A stretch of DNA of 64,000 nt from Triglochin maritima (taxonomy: Eukaryota; Streptophyta; Magnoliopsida; Alismatales; Juncaginaceae), in assembly GCA_963682175.1 (NCBI GenBank), contig OY821772.1, positions 48,010,925-48,074,924 on the forward strand, written 5' to 3'. The stretch's first letter is position 1; every line of letters starts with the position of its first letter. The notes under the pieces were generated by a model. The model saw only the letters and a program-made list of their open reading frames with translations. It searched no databases and was not told the origin of the DNA. Shown one piece after another: positions 50,501 through 60,277 of the stretch. The position numbers were made by a program, and so were the translations under genes.

Positions 50501-51276
50501 TGTAATCTCTGAGAAAACATCCTTCTAAATTGGTATATCTGCAAATATCTTTCCATATCTCAAATATTATTTATAAAGGATTTCAGTAATGTTTCATTCA
50601 AAAAGATAGTATACCACATTATACTTATATTTCTTATATTTTTTGCGTTAAATTAGTGATTCCTAAATTTGTCTTTTCAAACAAATTGACATGGTACTTA
50701 AGCACTAATGCTTTTCCAATACAAAACTGTATAAGTTGCACAAAATCATTAATTTTTAACATAAAAGCATGAAGGAATAGAAAGAAACTCGTCCATCAAC
50801 CGTTCCATTCCTAGTCACCCCCTTTTTTGGCAATTTTTTGTTGGGAATTTGTATTTTTTCTGTTTGGCTTTTTACCTGGGCTTATATTAAGATTAATGTC
50901 TATGTAAAATTAGGTGTATAATAATTTATTTAATGATAACTCGTACAAAAACAGATTTTCAAATTTAGTCTTTTTAAGTAGCAAGCAAGCAAATAAAATA
51001 TTACTTCTACAATTCTTCTGAGTGTCGAAATTGGCCTTCTTTTTAGTTCCATTAACCTTCCCTCGGTTCCATTAACCTCACCCAATTCATTATGTCGAGT
51101 GTCGATGTGTTTAAATTTTCATCAACGTGAGATCATTTCAAAACATCATAAAAACACACGAGGAGGCCATACATAACTTCTGTTTTGAAGGGGATGTTTG
51201 CAACAAACAGCCCCCTTGCAACAAACTCCTAGCAGTCTCTTGCAAACAAACATGATAGCTTTATATATATATATAT
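47522..51276. other. Intergenic region with a possible old LTR promoter
   Basis: AT-rich DNA. Near 49366-49377 the palindromic TCTATTTATAGA reads on the minus strand as a TATA box followed by CTCCTCTTCTTCC, the style of an LTR transcription start; direct words such as TACGTAGTGTG recur at 48849 and 49000. No LTR ends were found. A (TAA)n-like run lies at 47521-47545. No gene is recognised. Confidence 0.4.
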
Positions 51277-51587
51277 GGTCAAATTTAGTTTAAGCCCCCT
51301 ACAATCTTACCATTGGATCTTATTTACAGTTAATCTCATCATTCATTAGCATAACCGTTTTTTTCTTAATTTACCTTATATATATATACATGAATTCTCA
51401 AGTGAGCTCAGAGATTAATTTTTCTAAATTAAGCCCCACAATATCCACCACTCATTTCAAAATGTAAGATACATTAAGAAAAAACGGTTATGCTAATGAA
51501 TGGTGAGATTAACTGTATATAAGATCCAATGGTGAGATTGTAGGGGGCTTAAACTAAATTTGATAAACCATGTGCTCACTAGAACTT

Positions 51588-51658
<71 letters not shown>

Positions 51659-52082
51659 AGAATTCTCAAGTGAGTCCATGACTTAATTTAGAAAAATTAA
51701 GCCCCACAATATCCATCGTTCATTTCAAATTGTAAGGTAGATTAAGATAAAAACGGTGATGCTAGTGAATGATGAGATTAACTGTAAATAAGATCCAATT
51801 GTGAGATTGTAGGTGGCTTAAACTAAATTTGATGAGCCCTGAGCTCACTGGAGCTTGACCCTATATATATATATATACAGGAATTCTCAAGTGAGCCCAG
51901 AGCTTAATCAAACTAAATTAAGCCCCCACAATATCCACCACTCATTTCAAAATGTAAGGTAGATTAAGAAAAAAACGGTTATGCTAATGAATGGTGAGAT
52001 TAACTGTAAATAAGATCCAATGGTGAGATTGTAGGGGGCTTAAACTAAATTTGATGAGCCCTGAACTCACTAGAGCTTGACC
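51277..52082. mobile_element. Cluster of four related MITEs in TA repeats
   Basis: Three near-complete copies of an about 205-bp element lie in the same orientation at 51389-51590, 51657-51861 and 51878-52082. Each starts near CAGGAATTCTCAAGTGAGC and ends near GAGCTCACTAGAGCTTGACC, imperfect inverted termini of about 18 bp. A truncated copy in the opposite orientation (51277-51377) faces the first one and could fold with it. All are bounded by (TA)n, suggesting a TA target preference. The superfamily is not assignable by eye. Confidence 0.85.
51591..51656. repeat. (TA)33 microsatellite
   Basis: An uninterrupted TA run of about 66 bp between two MITE copies; a likely length-polymorphic site. 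Confidence 0.97.
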
Positions 52083-52562
52083 ATATATATATATATATAA
52101 ACCCTCCTGTTTCGAAATTTTATGAACCTCCCGTTTGAACTGGAATTCCCTCAGTTTCCTTGAAGATCAAGTTCTTCAATACAAATTAAAAAATTAACAT
52201 AATTGAAAATCTAAATCATATATTTTGATCTAGATCAAGGATCTGAGTTATCCGTGTATCTTGAAAATCATAAAATTCAATAATCAGATTAAGAGACTGA
52301 CATATATTGTTCGTTCATTTTTATTTGTCTTAATCATATTCAAAACGTATCTCAATTTTTACGATTTTCAAGGTGTACTGATAATTCGCAACTTAAATCA
52401 AAATATACTGTTGTATTTTAATTATGTTGAACGAAAACGAATATAAAAGCATAAAAGGTATAATATAAAAGCATAAACAAATATCTCCGGTGGATCTCAG
52501 ATTCCGAAATCCACCACTCGCGCCGCATTTTCGAATCCCATTCCCTAATCCCGCCGGAGACC
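52083..52562 (+). promoter_or_regulatory. Promoter and leader of the universal stress protein gene
   Basis: TATAATATAAAA at 52459-52470 lies about 95 bp before the ATG, with a second ATATAAAA at 52441. The rest is AT-rich with no clear element. Confidence 0.55.
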
Positions 52563-54650
52563 ATGTCGACGAGAAACCTCCGGTGCGTCGTGGTCGCCGT
52601 CGACAGCACCGAGGAGAGCATGAAAGCCCTCAACTGGGCCCTCGACAACCTCCACCTCAAACTCCAACCTTCTTCCGACGCTGACTCCTCCTTTGTCGTC
52701 CTCCACGCGCAACCCCCGCCGTCCATCGTCTCCGGAATCGTCCCCGCAGCCGTCCCCTTCGGTGGACCAAGTAAGGACTCACTTTTCCCGGTGTTTTGAC
52801 TCTCAGATTTAGGGGTTTGACCGGGTTTTGGTTTTGGTTTAGGTCATGTGGAGGTTCCGGCTTTTAACGCCGCTATCGAGGCGCACCAGAAGAGGGTCAC
52901 GGAGGCGATCCTTTCGCATGCCGAGCAGATTTGTGCAGATAAGGGCGTGAGTGTTGTGGGTTTTTTTCTTTCTTTCTTTCTTTCTTTCTTTCTTTCCGCT
53001 CTTGTATTTTCGAACTATAATGGCTAGGGCTGGAATTCTGAACTTTCCGTAAAATGTTGATTGATGAAAAATTGACAGGTCATGTTGTAAATTTGTAATG
53101 CCCCTAATTGTTCTCTCATTTAGCTCTGGCAAACATATTGGCTGGAGATATAAGCTCACAAGTCAACTACTGTACATCGGCTCCAAAACTTATCCACTTT
53201 ATGGTCCAGTTGTGGTTGTGGGTCTGCTATGCGGTTGTTGAGTCAGTAGATTCTTTCGGAATGTTGCAAAAAAGGCTCTATGCGGGTATTAGTATGGGTC
53301 GTTACGAATGAGACTAGGTCTAGTAGTGTAACTAGTGGAATTTTCAGATATTATTGTTTTTAGATAGAAGTTGTCAATTAGTTACGTGAGTAGATTTGTG
53401 TTTCGTATATGTACTTCCAATTTCTTTTCTTAGATTTAACGGGACATGGCAAAGGGACTTTGTTTTTTCGAGTAACTGATTTGTTGTTGTTGTTGTGTAG
53501 GTGAGTGCGAAGATGGAAGTGGTGGTGGGTGATCCAAAAGACGTTATATGTGATTTCACTGCCAAAGTGAAAGCTGACCTTCTTGTGATGGGATGTCGTG
53601 CATTTGGTCCTATTAAGAGGTATTTTATGGTTTCAATTGTTGCTTTAGTTTTCTGTGATTCTATGTTTGCCATTTAAGTTTGGTTCTAGGTTCAGGTGTT
53701 GCAAACTTGCAATGCTTTCAAAATTTAGTAGGCATATGTAGTTTTCTTTTGAATCATCATCCCAATTTGTTTGGGATCAAATGCTTCATTCTTGTGGTTC
53801 TCTTGATTTCAACTTATTCTCATGCTATAAAAGTACACGTGTTTTTGCAATGCTATCATGCTGTAAACGTCCACATCAAACTTATAGATGGCTGTATGTC
53901 ACACCTAATTCACTTCATAAAAGATAAAAAAGATAATATCTCACCAGAGACCTAAACTCAGGGAGGATCTTTCCTTTCCTATGTGCACTTGTTCCTACAG
54001 TATGCACTAAAATGTAACTTTGCAATCGTTAAGCCTAGAAGCTGAATATCATTATATTGGATAAATTTGAATTTGAGAACGTCTTTTACTTGGGTGGGAA
54101 GAGCAATTGACATCTTTTATTGTATAATATTAATATCTTTTGAATGTCTACACAGATGGTTTTATGGTTTCAGTTGCCATGTGCCGCGAGGATGATTAAG
54201 TTGGCTCTTGCAAATAACTTCATTCATCATCTTCGTTCAACCCTTTTTAGCAAAGTGCTACAAAGGATTTGAAATATAACTTCTTTATAACCTTTTGTTT
54301 TGATGGTTGATGTGTCTAGTCTAGGACTTCAACTGATTGGCAAATTAAGGACTGAACACTAACATCACATTGTTGGTAATGATTGTTGTCTTTTGGTTTT
54401 GGCTAAAACCTTGTGCTTTGTTGACGCTTAGCTTATGGTCAACGACTCTAATTTCATGTTAGATGTGCTGTGAATATCAAATGAACCACTTAAATTGTTT
54501 TAGTTTCTGACCAATCAAAAAACATGTTACTTTCTGATGAAATCTTTTTCTTACACATGCAGGATGTTCCTGGGAAGTGTTAGCAACTTCTGCATCAATC
54601 ATGTTCACTGTCCTGTGGTGGTGACCAAGGGCACTTCTCCACAAGCTTAA
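52563..54650 (+). CDS. Universal stress protein (USP) family protein
   Basis: Four exons (52563-52770, 52843-52946, 53501-53619, 54563-54650) join in phase to 172 residues, a normal size for a plant single-domain USP. The protein starts with the first beta strand (RCVVVAVDSTEESMKALNWA), including the Asp that contacts ATP in this fold, and ends with the nucleotide-binding loop and last strand (MGCRAFGPIKR, FLGSVSNFC, CPVVVTKG). In the usual G-x2-G-x9-G(S/T) loop the second Gly is Ala (GCRA), which other plant members may share, so ATP binding is not assured. Likely soluble. Plant USPs are tied to abiotic stress responses; a particular role cannot be read from sequence. Intron 2 starts close to a (TTTC)n run (52968-52996). 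Convergent with the gene at 54966-55418. Confidence 0.93.
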
Positions 54651-54965
54651 TGCCTAGTCTGTGTATTTGTAAAAATATATGCGTACATTTGTTGTTCATG
54701 TTCGGTGTGCATCTTCCTCAATAATGCCGTACATACTTTCAAATTATGGCATCCAGTTGAATTTCATCAATGATAATAGCCGACACATCGTTGATGAAAG
54801 ACATTTTGTTGTCATTGCCTTCTTGGGGTTATCATCTATGGTACTGTACATTATTTATCCATTATTTATAAAACTTGGATATCATAAATTTTCCAAATTA
54901 TGCACTTTCATCAAGTTCCCACTCCGACCCAGCAGTAACTTAATTTGGGCTGAAGTTGTTGAGTC

Positions 54966-55418
54966 CTATAGTCGGGTCCTCCGAAACGCCACGACTGTCG
55001 ACCGGAACCGGCGAACATAAACGGGCAAATAATGCGGCGGTAATCGGAGCAGCACATTCGGATCCTGGCTCAATCGGACGGCTAGGATCCCCCCAACCTT
55101 CAAAACCCTCTCCACCAACTCCACCGGCACGGCGCCGTCACAGAACACGAACTCCACGGAGTCGTCCGGCGCAGAACCGACGTTGACGGGATCCAACCCG
55201 TCGAGTTCCATCACGCCCTCGTGTTGGAGATCGCAGAGGAGCATTGGGAGGTGGGAGACATCGTCGACGGGGGTGGTTGGGGGAGCAATCCAAGGGACGG
55301 AGCAGAGGAGGAGAGAGAGGAGAAGGGATCGGGCAGCGATCCGGAGAACCCACCACTCCGGGAGTCGGACGTGGAATCTCGGCTCGAGTAAGTCTTCTCC
55401 GGTGAGTGGTCCCGGCAT
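54966..55418 (-). CDS. Intronless methyltransferase-like membrane protein
   Basis: A 150-residue single-exon frame with ATG at 55418 and a TATATAAA box about 160 bp upstream (55582-55575), so it looks like a real gene. Residues about 26-45 are a hydrophobic segment (IAARSLLLSLLLCSVPW) after a short basic N terminus, suggesting a membrane anchor. The rest resembles the second half of a class I methyltransferase fold: APDDSVEFVFCDG resembles the acidic strand after the SAM loop and ERVLKVGGILAVRL the strand-turn-strand that follows. The glycine-rich SAM-binding motif I is not seen, so enzymatic activity is doubtful. Its 3' end lies 315 bp from that of the USP gene. The high GC content differs from the surrounding DNA but is normal for a plant single-exon gene. 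Confidence 0.6.
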   Translation of the reverse strand: MPGPLTGEDLLEPRFHVRLPEWWVLRIAARSLLLSLLLCSVPWIAPPTTPVDDVSHLPMLLCDLQHEGVMELDGLDPVNVGSAPDDSVEFVFCDGAVPVELVERVLKVGGILAVRLSQDPNVLLRLPPHYLPVYVRRFRSTVVAFRRTRL

Positions 55419-55582
55419 TCTCTCTGTAGAGAATATTAGGTTAGACTTATTAGGCAGGTGCAGAACCTGGAGGCGGTGTGGTTACCGCCCACGAGGGCTT
55501 CGAATTGCTGTCGCCGTTATAGTTCTCTCACGATTGCACAACAGAGGATGAGGGAAGTAGTTGGTTGGTGGTGGTTTATATA

Positions 55583-57059
55583 CTGCTAATTCAAAACAGT
55601 ATAATTTTGAATATCACCAAGATTTATCAATATTTCATCTATATCCTTCAGTTTCTTTACTTTGTATCACGAAGATGGAGACTGGATTCGTACTTGCTTA
55701 ATACTTCTCCCTAATATGTGGTTTTATGTGCTTTACGTTTCCCTACTTCTAACTTTTATTAATGAAATTTATGCTTTACTTTCAAACAGAAGTGGAAATT
55801 TAGTCTTGTGTCTTAAAGATATGTGGTTATATGAAATATTAAAGGTAATCATTGATATTTTCATTTATCTAGATATTTAAGAAATTATCATTGGTTTTCA
55901 TCAATTCTATGTATTCTATGTAATATCACCAAACAATGGTGTATGGAAACATGAATTTCTCTGAAGTAATTTTTTTTTCTACAGCAATTTCACCAAGGGT
56001 ACCTATTGACAATAGGTTAATTCAGAGAATGTTAAATCTCTTTGTTCATATATTTATTTTGATTTTAAACCAATAACGCATAAAAATTGTGATGTCCTCT
56101 AGTCAACGTTATCATGTTTTTTTTTGGGAAAGTTAACTCTCTTTAACAGGAAAAGTATCCTACCCTACTTAAATAATGGACATCTAACTACGCATTCATT
56201 CGTCGAATAACATTATTATGAAATGGCCTTGGCATGTTTTTCTAAACTATTTTCATGAAACACTTAATTAGTAGGCCTCATTATTGGGCAGTAGGCTTGG
56301 AGACAAAAGCCGGCGCCACACGTCCGAATGTTTGTGGGCGTTGTACAATGTTCTGGCACGACATGGGTGCCACATGCATCGGTTCCAAAATGTGTCTTCC
56401 TTCGCATCTAAGCATCTACTTTGAACCACATAAGACGCACATAAAAACATTACAACGTAGAAGTTTAACTTAAAAGATCATACGTAAACAAGAGATGAAG
56501 ATTGAGTTTTCGACTCTACGAATGATGACTTATGACTGTGACCTTATGAGGGATCTAGGTCCTAAACGGGTTTGATTGATGGGCGCACAACGTTTTGTTC
56601 AGACTTTGTTGTTCCGAAGTTGAAGTCGGAGTGGTCGCGCTCAGACGCTTCCGCCCCAGACATTGTCAATTTCGGTAAATTGACTGATGACTTCTGCGAC
56701 GAGAGGTTTGTCGTGGAAATAAGCTATGTCTTGGTTGTAAGGTCATTTTTAGTCATGATATTTTAGTAAATGTCATTCTAGTCACATAAACATTATCTCT
56801 ATTTACAACTTTTTTTTTCTTGTTTTTAACGATCTTCTTCTTTTAACTACAATCTACTAATAAATGTCAAAACTTATCAAATCAGCATTTTTTTTCTTCC
56901 ACATAATTTCTTTTCCCATCATTTTTAATTTTCAACAACAACCAATTAATTAACTTATCGTATTTACAATAACTTTTTATAAGTAAATATAAATACTAAT
57001 AAATAAAACTCAGAAAAAATATTATTAAATATTAAATATTTTTTAATTTTTGAATTTTG
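55583..57059. other. Intergenic region, nothing recognised
   Basis: AT-rich DNA with scattered short open frames that have no family features. Confidence 0.5.
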
Positions 57060-57125
57060 AAAGTTGTGCGACGTGACAAAAGGTTGTGCGGCGTGATACA
57101 AAGTTGTTTGATGTGATACAAAACT
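57060..57125. repeat. Three-copy minisatellite
   Basis: GTTGTGCGACGTGACAAAAG, GTTGTGCGGCGTGATACAAA and GTTGTTTGATGTGATACAAA follow one another, a 20-22 bp unit with drift. Confidence 0.85.
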
Positions 57126-57151
57126 GACCCGAGTGACATAAAACCAATGTT

Positions 57152-57244
57152 CACGTAGGCGGTCGCCAAGACGACAGCCCGGCGAGGTCGCCCACCGCCT
57201 TTTGCCTAGTGGAGTTGGGCGAAATAGGTGGTCGCCTACGTGAT
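57152..57244. repeat. Short inverted repeat
   Basis: CACGTAGGCG near 57152 is inverted as CGCCTACGTG near 57233, with GTCGCC words inside. It could fold into a hairpin of about 90 bp and may be a very small MITE. Confidence 0.6.
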
Positions 57245-57354
57245 AGTCGTTGGAGAATTCACCAACGGCTTTTTTTAATTTTAAATTATAGAAATATCAT
57301 TGATCCCAAATCCTCTATAACCACTCCTAAACCTCTTCATTCTTCATTCTTCAC

Positions 57355-57638
57355 ACATCTCTCTAGGGGAGAGCAACTTCCGGTCCGGTCCGGGTTTCTG
57401 GACCGGACCGAAACCAACATGTCCGGGTTTCGGTCCGGCCCACCAGAGCGATTCGGGTTTCGGTCCGGTTCCGGACCAAAACCCAAAAATCCCCACAAAA
57501 GTTAGGTCCGGTCTGGGTTTTTTGACCGGACCGGACCGATCGGTCCTGGTTCGGTCCAGACCGAACCTGACCGGTCCGGACCCCGGAGAGAATCCGGGTC
57601 CGGTCCGGATCCGGACCGATGCTCACCCCTACATCTCT
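57355..57638. mobile_element. hAT-type MITE with GGTCCGG-rich body
   Basis: The element at 57363-57630 (268 bp) is bounded by the exact 8-bp duplication ACATCTCT (57355-57362 and 57631-57638), the size made by hAT transposases. Ends are CTAGGGGAGAGCA on the left and, inverted, AGGGGTGAGCATCGG on the right. The inside is packed with GGTCCGG/CCGGACC words. It is too short to encode a transposase, so open frames across it are not genes. Confidence 0.9.
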
Positions 57639-57967
57639 CATTCTCTTCTTCTTCCTCCTTCTAATCTTCAAGTTTCCAAATCCTCAAATTTTCGTGATTA
57701 CGTCTCCATTTCGGTGCTTAGTTTTGAAGTTGGAAAGCGAAGTCTCCGATCCGGTTCTTCATTCTTCAACCGCCAAAACCAAGTGCACTCTTTTTAATTT
57801 CTCTTTAGAATTAATATTTCATGTTAGTCTAAATTTTCATATTAGTCTAGTCTTAAGATATGACCTACATACCTGGCACCAATTTACCCATGCATCACGA
57901 GAGCTACGATGACTTGTAATTCTAATCTCTCTCTTATATGCTATTGTATGATCTCTGAGTTAGTTAA
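57639..57967. other. Intergenic, nothing recognised
   Basis: CT-rich then AT-rich DNA between the hAT MITE and the nested LTR block. Confidence 0.5.
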
Positions 57968-58144
57968 TGTAACGTACCCGAAAACAACGGAAAATTTAAA
58001 CAATAATAAGGACCGTCAACGGTCAACACAGGGCACGTCACGGGAAAACAAACTAACATATATATAAAATATATAAGATACAGACCCACGTGGAAGTCAA
58101 CTATATAAACGAGTCAACTGTGATTACAACAAAAGTGAATGTAC
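57968..58144 (-). repeat. LTR related to the 45.7-kb one, left part (split by insertion)
   Basis: Starts TGTAACGTACCCGAAAAC and follows the 45691 LTR with substitutions and small indels (shared words ATCAACGGTCAAC/GTCAACGGTCAAC, CACGTGGAAGTC, GTGATTACA). It is cut at 58144 by the gag-only element and resumes at 63488. Confidence 0.8.
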
Positions 58145-59651
58145 TGTAGGATCGTGTGGGTTATGGGTCCACTAATCACTTTGAATCTAATCCCTAATTA
58201 ATTAAACAATAAACGCAGCGGAAACAAATTTAAAAAGCAAGTAGGGAAATTAACAGAAAATGCAAACCACAAGAGACGCGTCGGTTTTTATAGAGGTTCG
58301 GCACCCCACCCGGGTCCTAGTCCTCTCTTGTAAGCTCCGCTCGACTCCGCGAGCTCCGCCTACGTCTTCACTAACCACTCCCCGTTCCGGGCCGGGAGAG
58401 AACGCCTTTACACCACAAGCAACGCGAACAACCCTCGCTTGCTTGAATTCTTCCTCTCACAATCCGAGAGGGACACTTCGGGCTTTCACCGAAGTCCTTG
58501 CTTCTTTTGACAACTCTTGTAACTGAGTGGGATTCACTCTCTAATTGAGCACACTTTGAGTAGGATGAGTATATGATCAAGTGTGTGAAGTTTAGGCTTA
58601 AAGAGTGTAGAATTGGGAGCTTTGAGGATTGAGGTTTCTCTCTAATGTATTGGGACAATTGGAGTTGGAGAGTTGTGTTAACAACAAGACTTGATCCTCT
58701 ATTTATAAGCTCCTAAGGTTTTCTAGCCGTTTGGGATAGATTTGATTGGGTTTTGTGCAAGATACACAAAGCAGAAAATCGGGCTGCAAATCTGTCTATA
58801 ACCGGTCGACCGAAACTACTAAACCGGTCGACCGTTCACTTGATTTCAAGGAGAACGGTCGAACAAAAGAATATTCGGTCGGACAAACGAGCTAGAACTT
58901 AACTCTACTTAAGTGAATCGGTCGAACCAAAGTACGGGGCGGTCGACCGATAAGGGGATTCGGTTGAGACAAAGGTCAATCGGTCGAACGAGAAATGTGT
59001 CGACCGATAGCAGGGAATTTGGTTTCTGAAAAAATGTTCAACCGGTCGACCGAATCAAGGTCGTCGTTCGACCGGTTACCGAATGTATTTTGGGGTTAAG
59101 TTTGTTTTATACGAATACGACCGTTATAGGAATACGACAAGAAAAACGGTCATATTAAAATCCGGGATCGGTCGACCGAAAAGGTATAACCGGTCGACCG
59201 GTAGAGTTCGGTAAAATCACTGTGGAGAGTCTGTTATAAACCGGTCGAACTGAGAACTGGTTCGGTCGACCGGTTCACACAGGAAATCTGGGTTTAAGTT
59301 TATAAGTGATTTCCGACTAAGGTTTGGGTGATCTAATGAAGTCCAAATAAAGTGAAATTTTGTGTGTGACTTCTCTAAGGAACCTAGTGTGTATGTGATT
59401 GGTTTTTAACCCTTGTATGCTCAATTTACACATGTTCCTAAGACTCAAAATAAATCAAGGTTACATGTCTTCGATTTAGCTTTAATTACATGTCTTGACT
59501 TCATTTCCTTCTTTCTTGAGTCTTGATCACCTGTAGAGGTTAGCACAATACAATATACATGCAATGCAATATGTGTGCTACTCTACATCATCATAATTAA
59601 GATTAGGTTAATTAAATCATCAAAACCTAGATTAAGGCCAAAAAGCCAACA
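58145..59651 (-). repeat. 3' LTR of gag-only element
   Basis: 1507 bp. The TATAAATA box is at 58707-58700 on the minus strand. The palindrome array lies at 58803-59272. The open frames within it (58260-58526 plus, 58371-58658 minus) recur unchanged in the other LTR and are not genes. Confidence 0.95.
58803..59272. promoter_or_regulatory. Paired palindrome array, gag-only LTR (left copy)
   Basis: CGGTCGACCG and one-sided variants such as CGGTCGAACC start at 58803/58825, 58856/58876, 58919/58940, 58961/58981, 59043/59065, 59169/59191 and 59242/59263, 20-22 bp apart within pairs. Read minus, the array precedes the TATA box by about 95 bp. Confidence 0.92.
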
Positions 59652-60277
59652 ATCTCCCCCTTTTTGATGATGGCAACCTATATCTTAATTCTATCTAAAT
59701 ACATGGAATTTGTATATGTAAACTATGCAAATTAATGCTCCCCCTATGGATGTGCATAGTTTTTGTTCAATTTTATGCCAAATTCCAAGTTACCCCCTTA
59801 ATTATCTCTTCCCCTTTGACATCCATCAAAAAAAATAAATATGACTTTAAGCATAGAATTTGGATGTCTTGTAATGAAGTTGCTCCCCCTAAATTTTGCA
59901 CTTCATTACTCTAAAAGATATAACATTTAAGCTCCCCCTATCAATAAGGCTAAATGGAAACACTGAGTATGATGAAATTAAGTTCATTTAAGTTTCAACT
60001 TAAGCCTTATTCTAACATTCATTTAAAAAATTTGACATTTAAAATCAATGAATGTGGTAAATGATTTGCAATGAATGGGGTAAATGATTTTCAATGAATT
60101 GAACTATATGATATGTCAATTAAGCATGTGAAGCTAGATTAGAGCTAATTTAACATGAATTGTATAGATAGGAATTTATACCAATGTTGAATTCGAATTT
60201 AGCTCCAATCTCATTTGGTGATGCAACCGGATTTGAATTTGACTCTTGAGCTCACCCGGTCACTACCAATCTCCTCC
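59652..60277 (-). other. 3' noncoding part of the gag-only element with repeated polypurine tracts
   Basis: On the minus strand AGGGGGAGC occurs at 59939-59931, 59890-59882 and 59745-59737, in addition to the tract touching the 3' LTR (about 59666-59653). The rest is AT-rich without coding content. Long spacers with several such tracts are known from SIRE-type copia elements. Confidence 0.8.

Noticed and set aside
51389..52082. Regularly repeated units suggestive of a CRISPR-like array
   Set aside because: Units are about 205-bp MITEs separated by TA runs in a plant genome; no short repeat-spacer pattern.
57209..57671. Open frames on both strands rich in Arg, Thr, Gly and Pro
   Set aside because: They are translations of the GGTCCGG repeats in the hAT MITE and have no start context or family match.
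58260..58658. Small frames repeated at 62091-62489
   Set aside because: Both copies are the same LTR; duplication explains the conservation.
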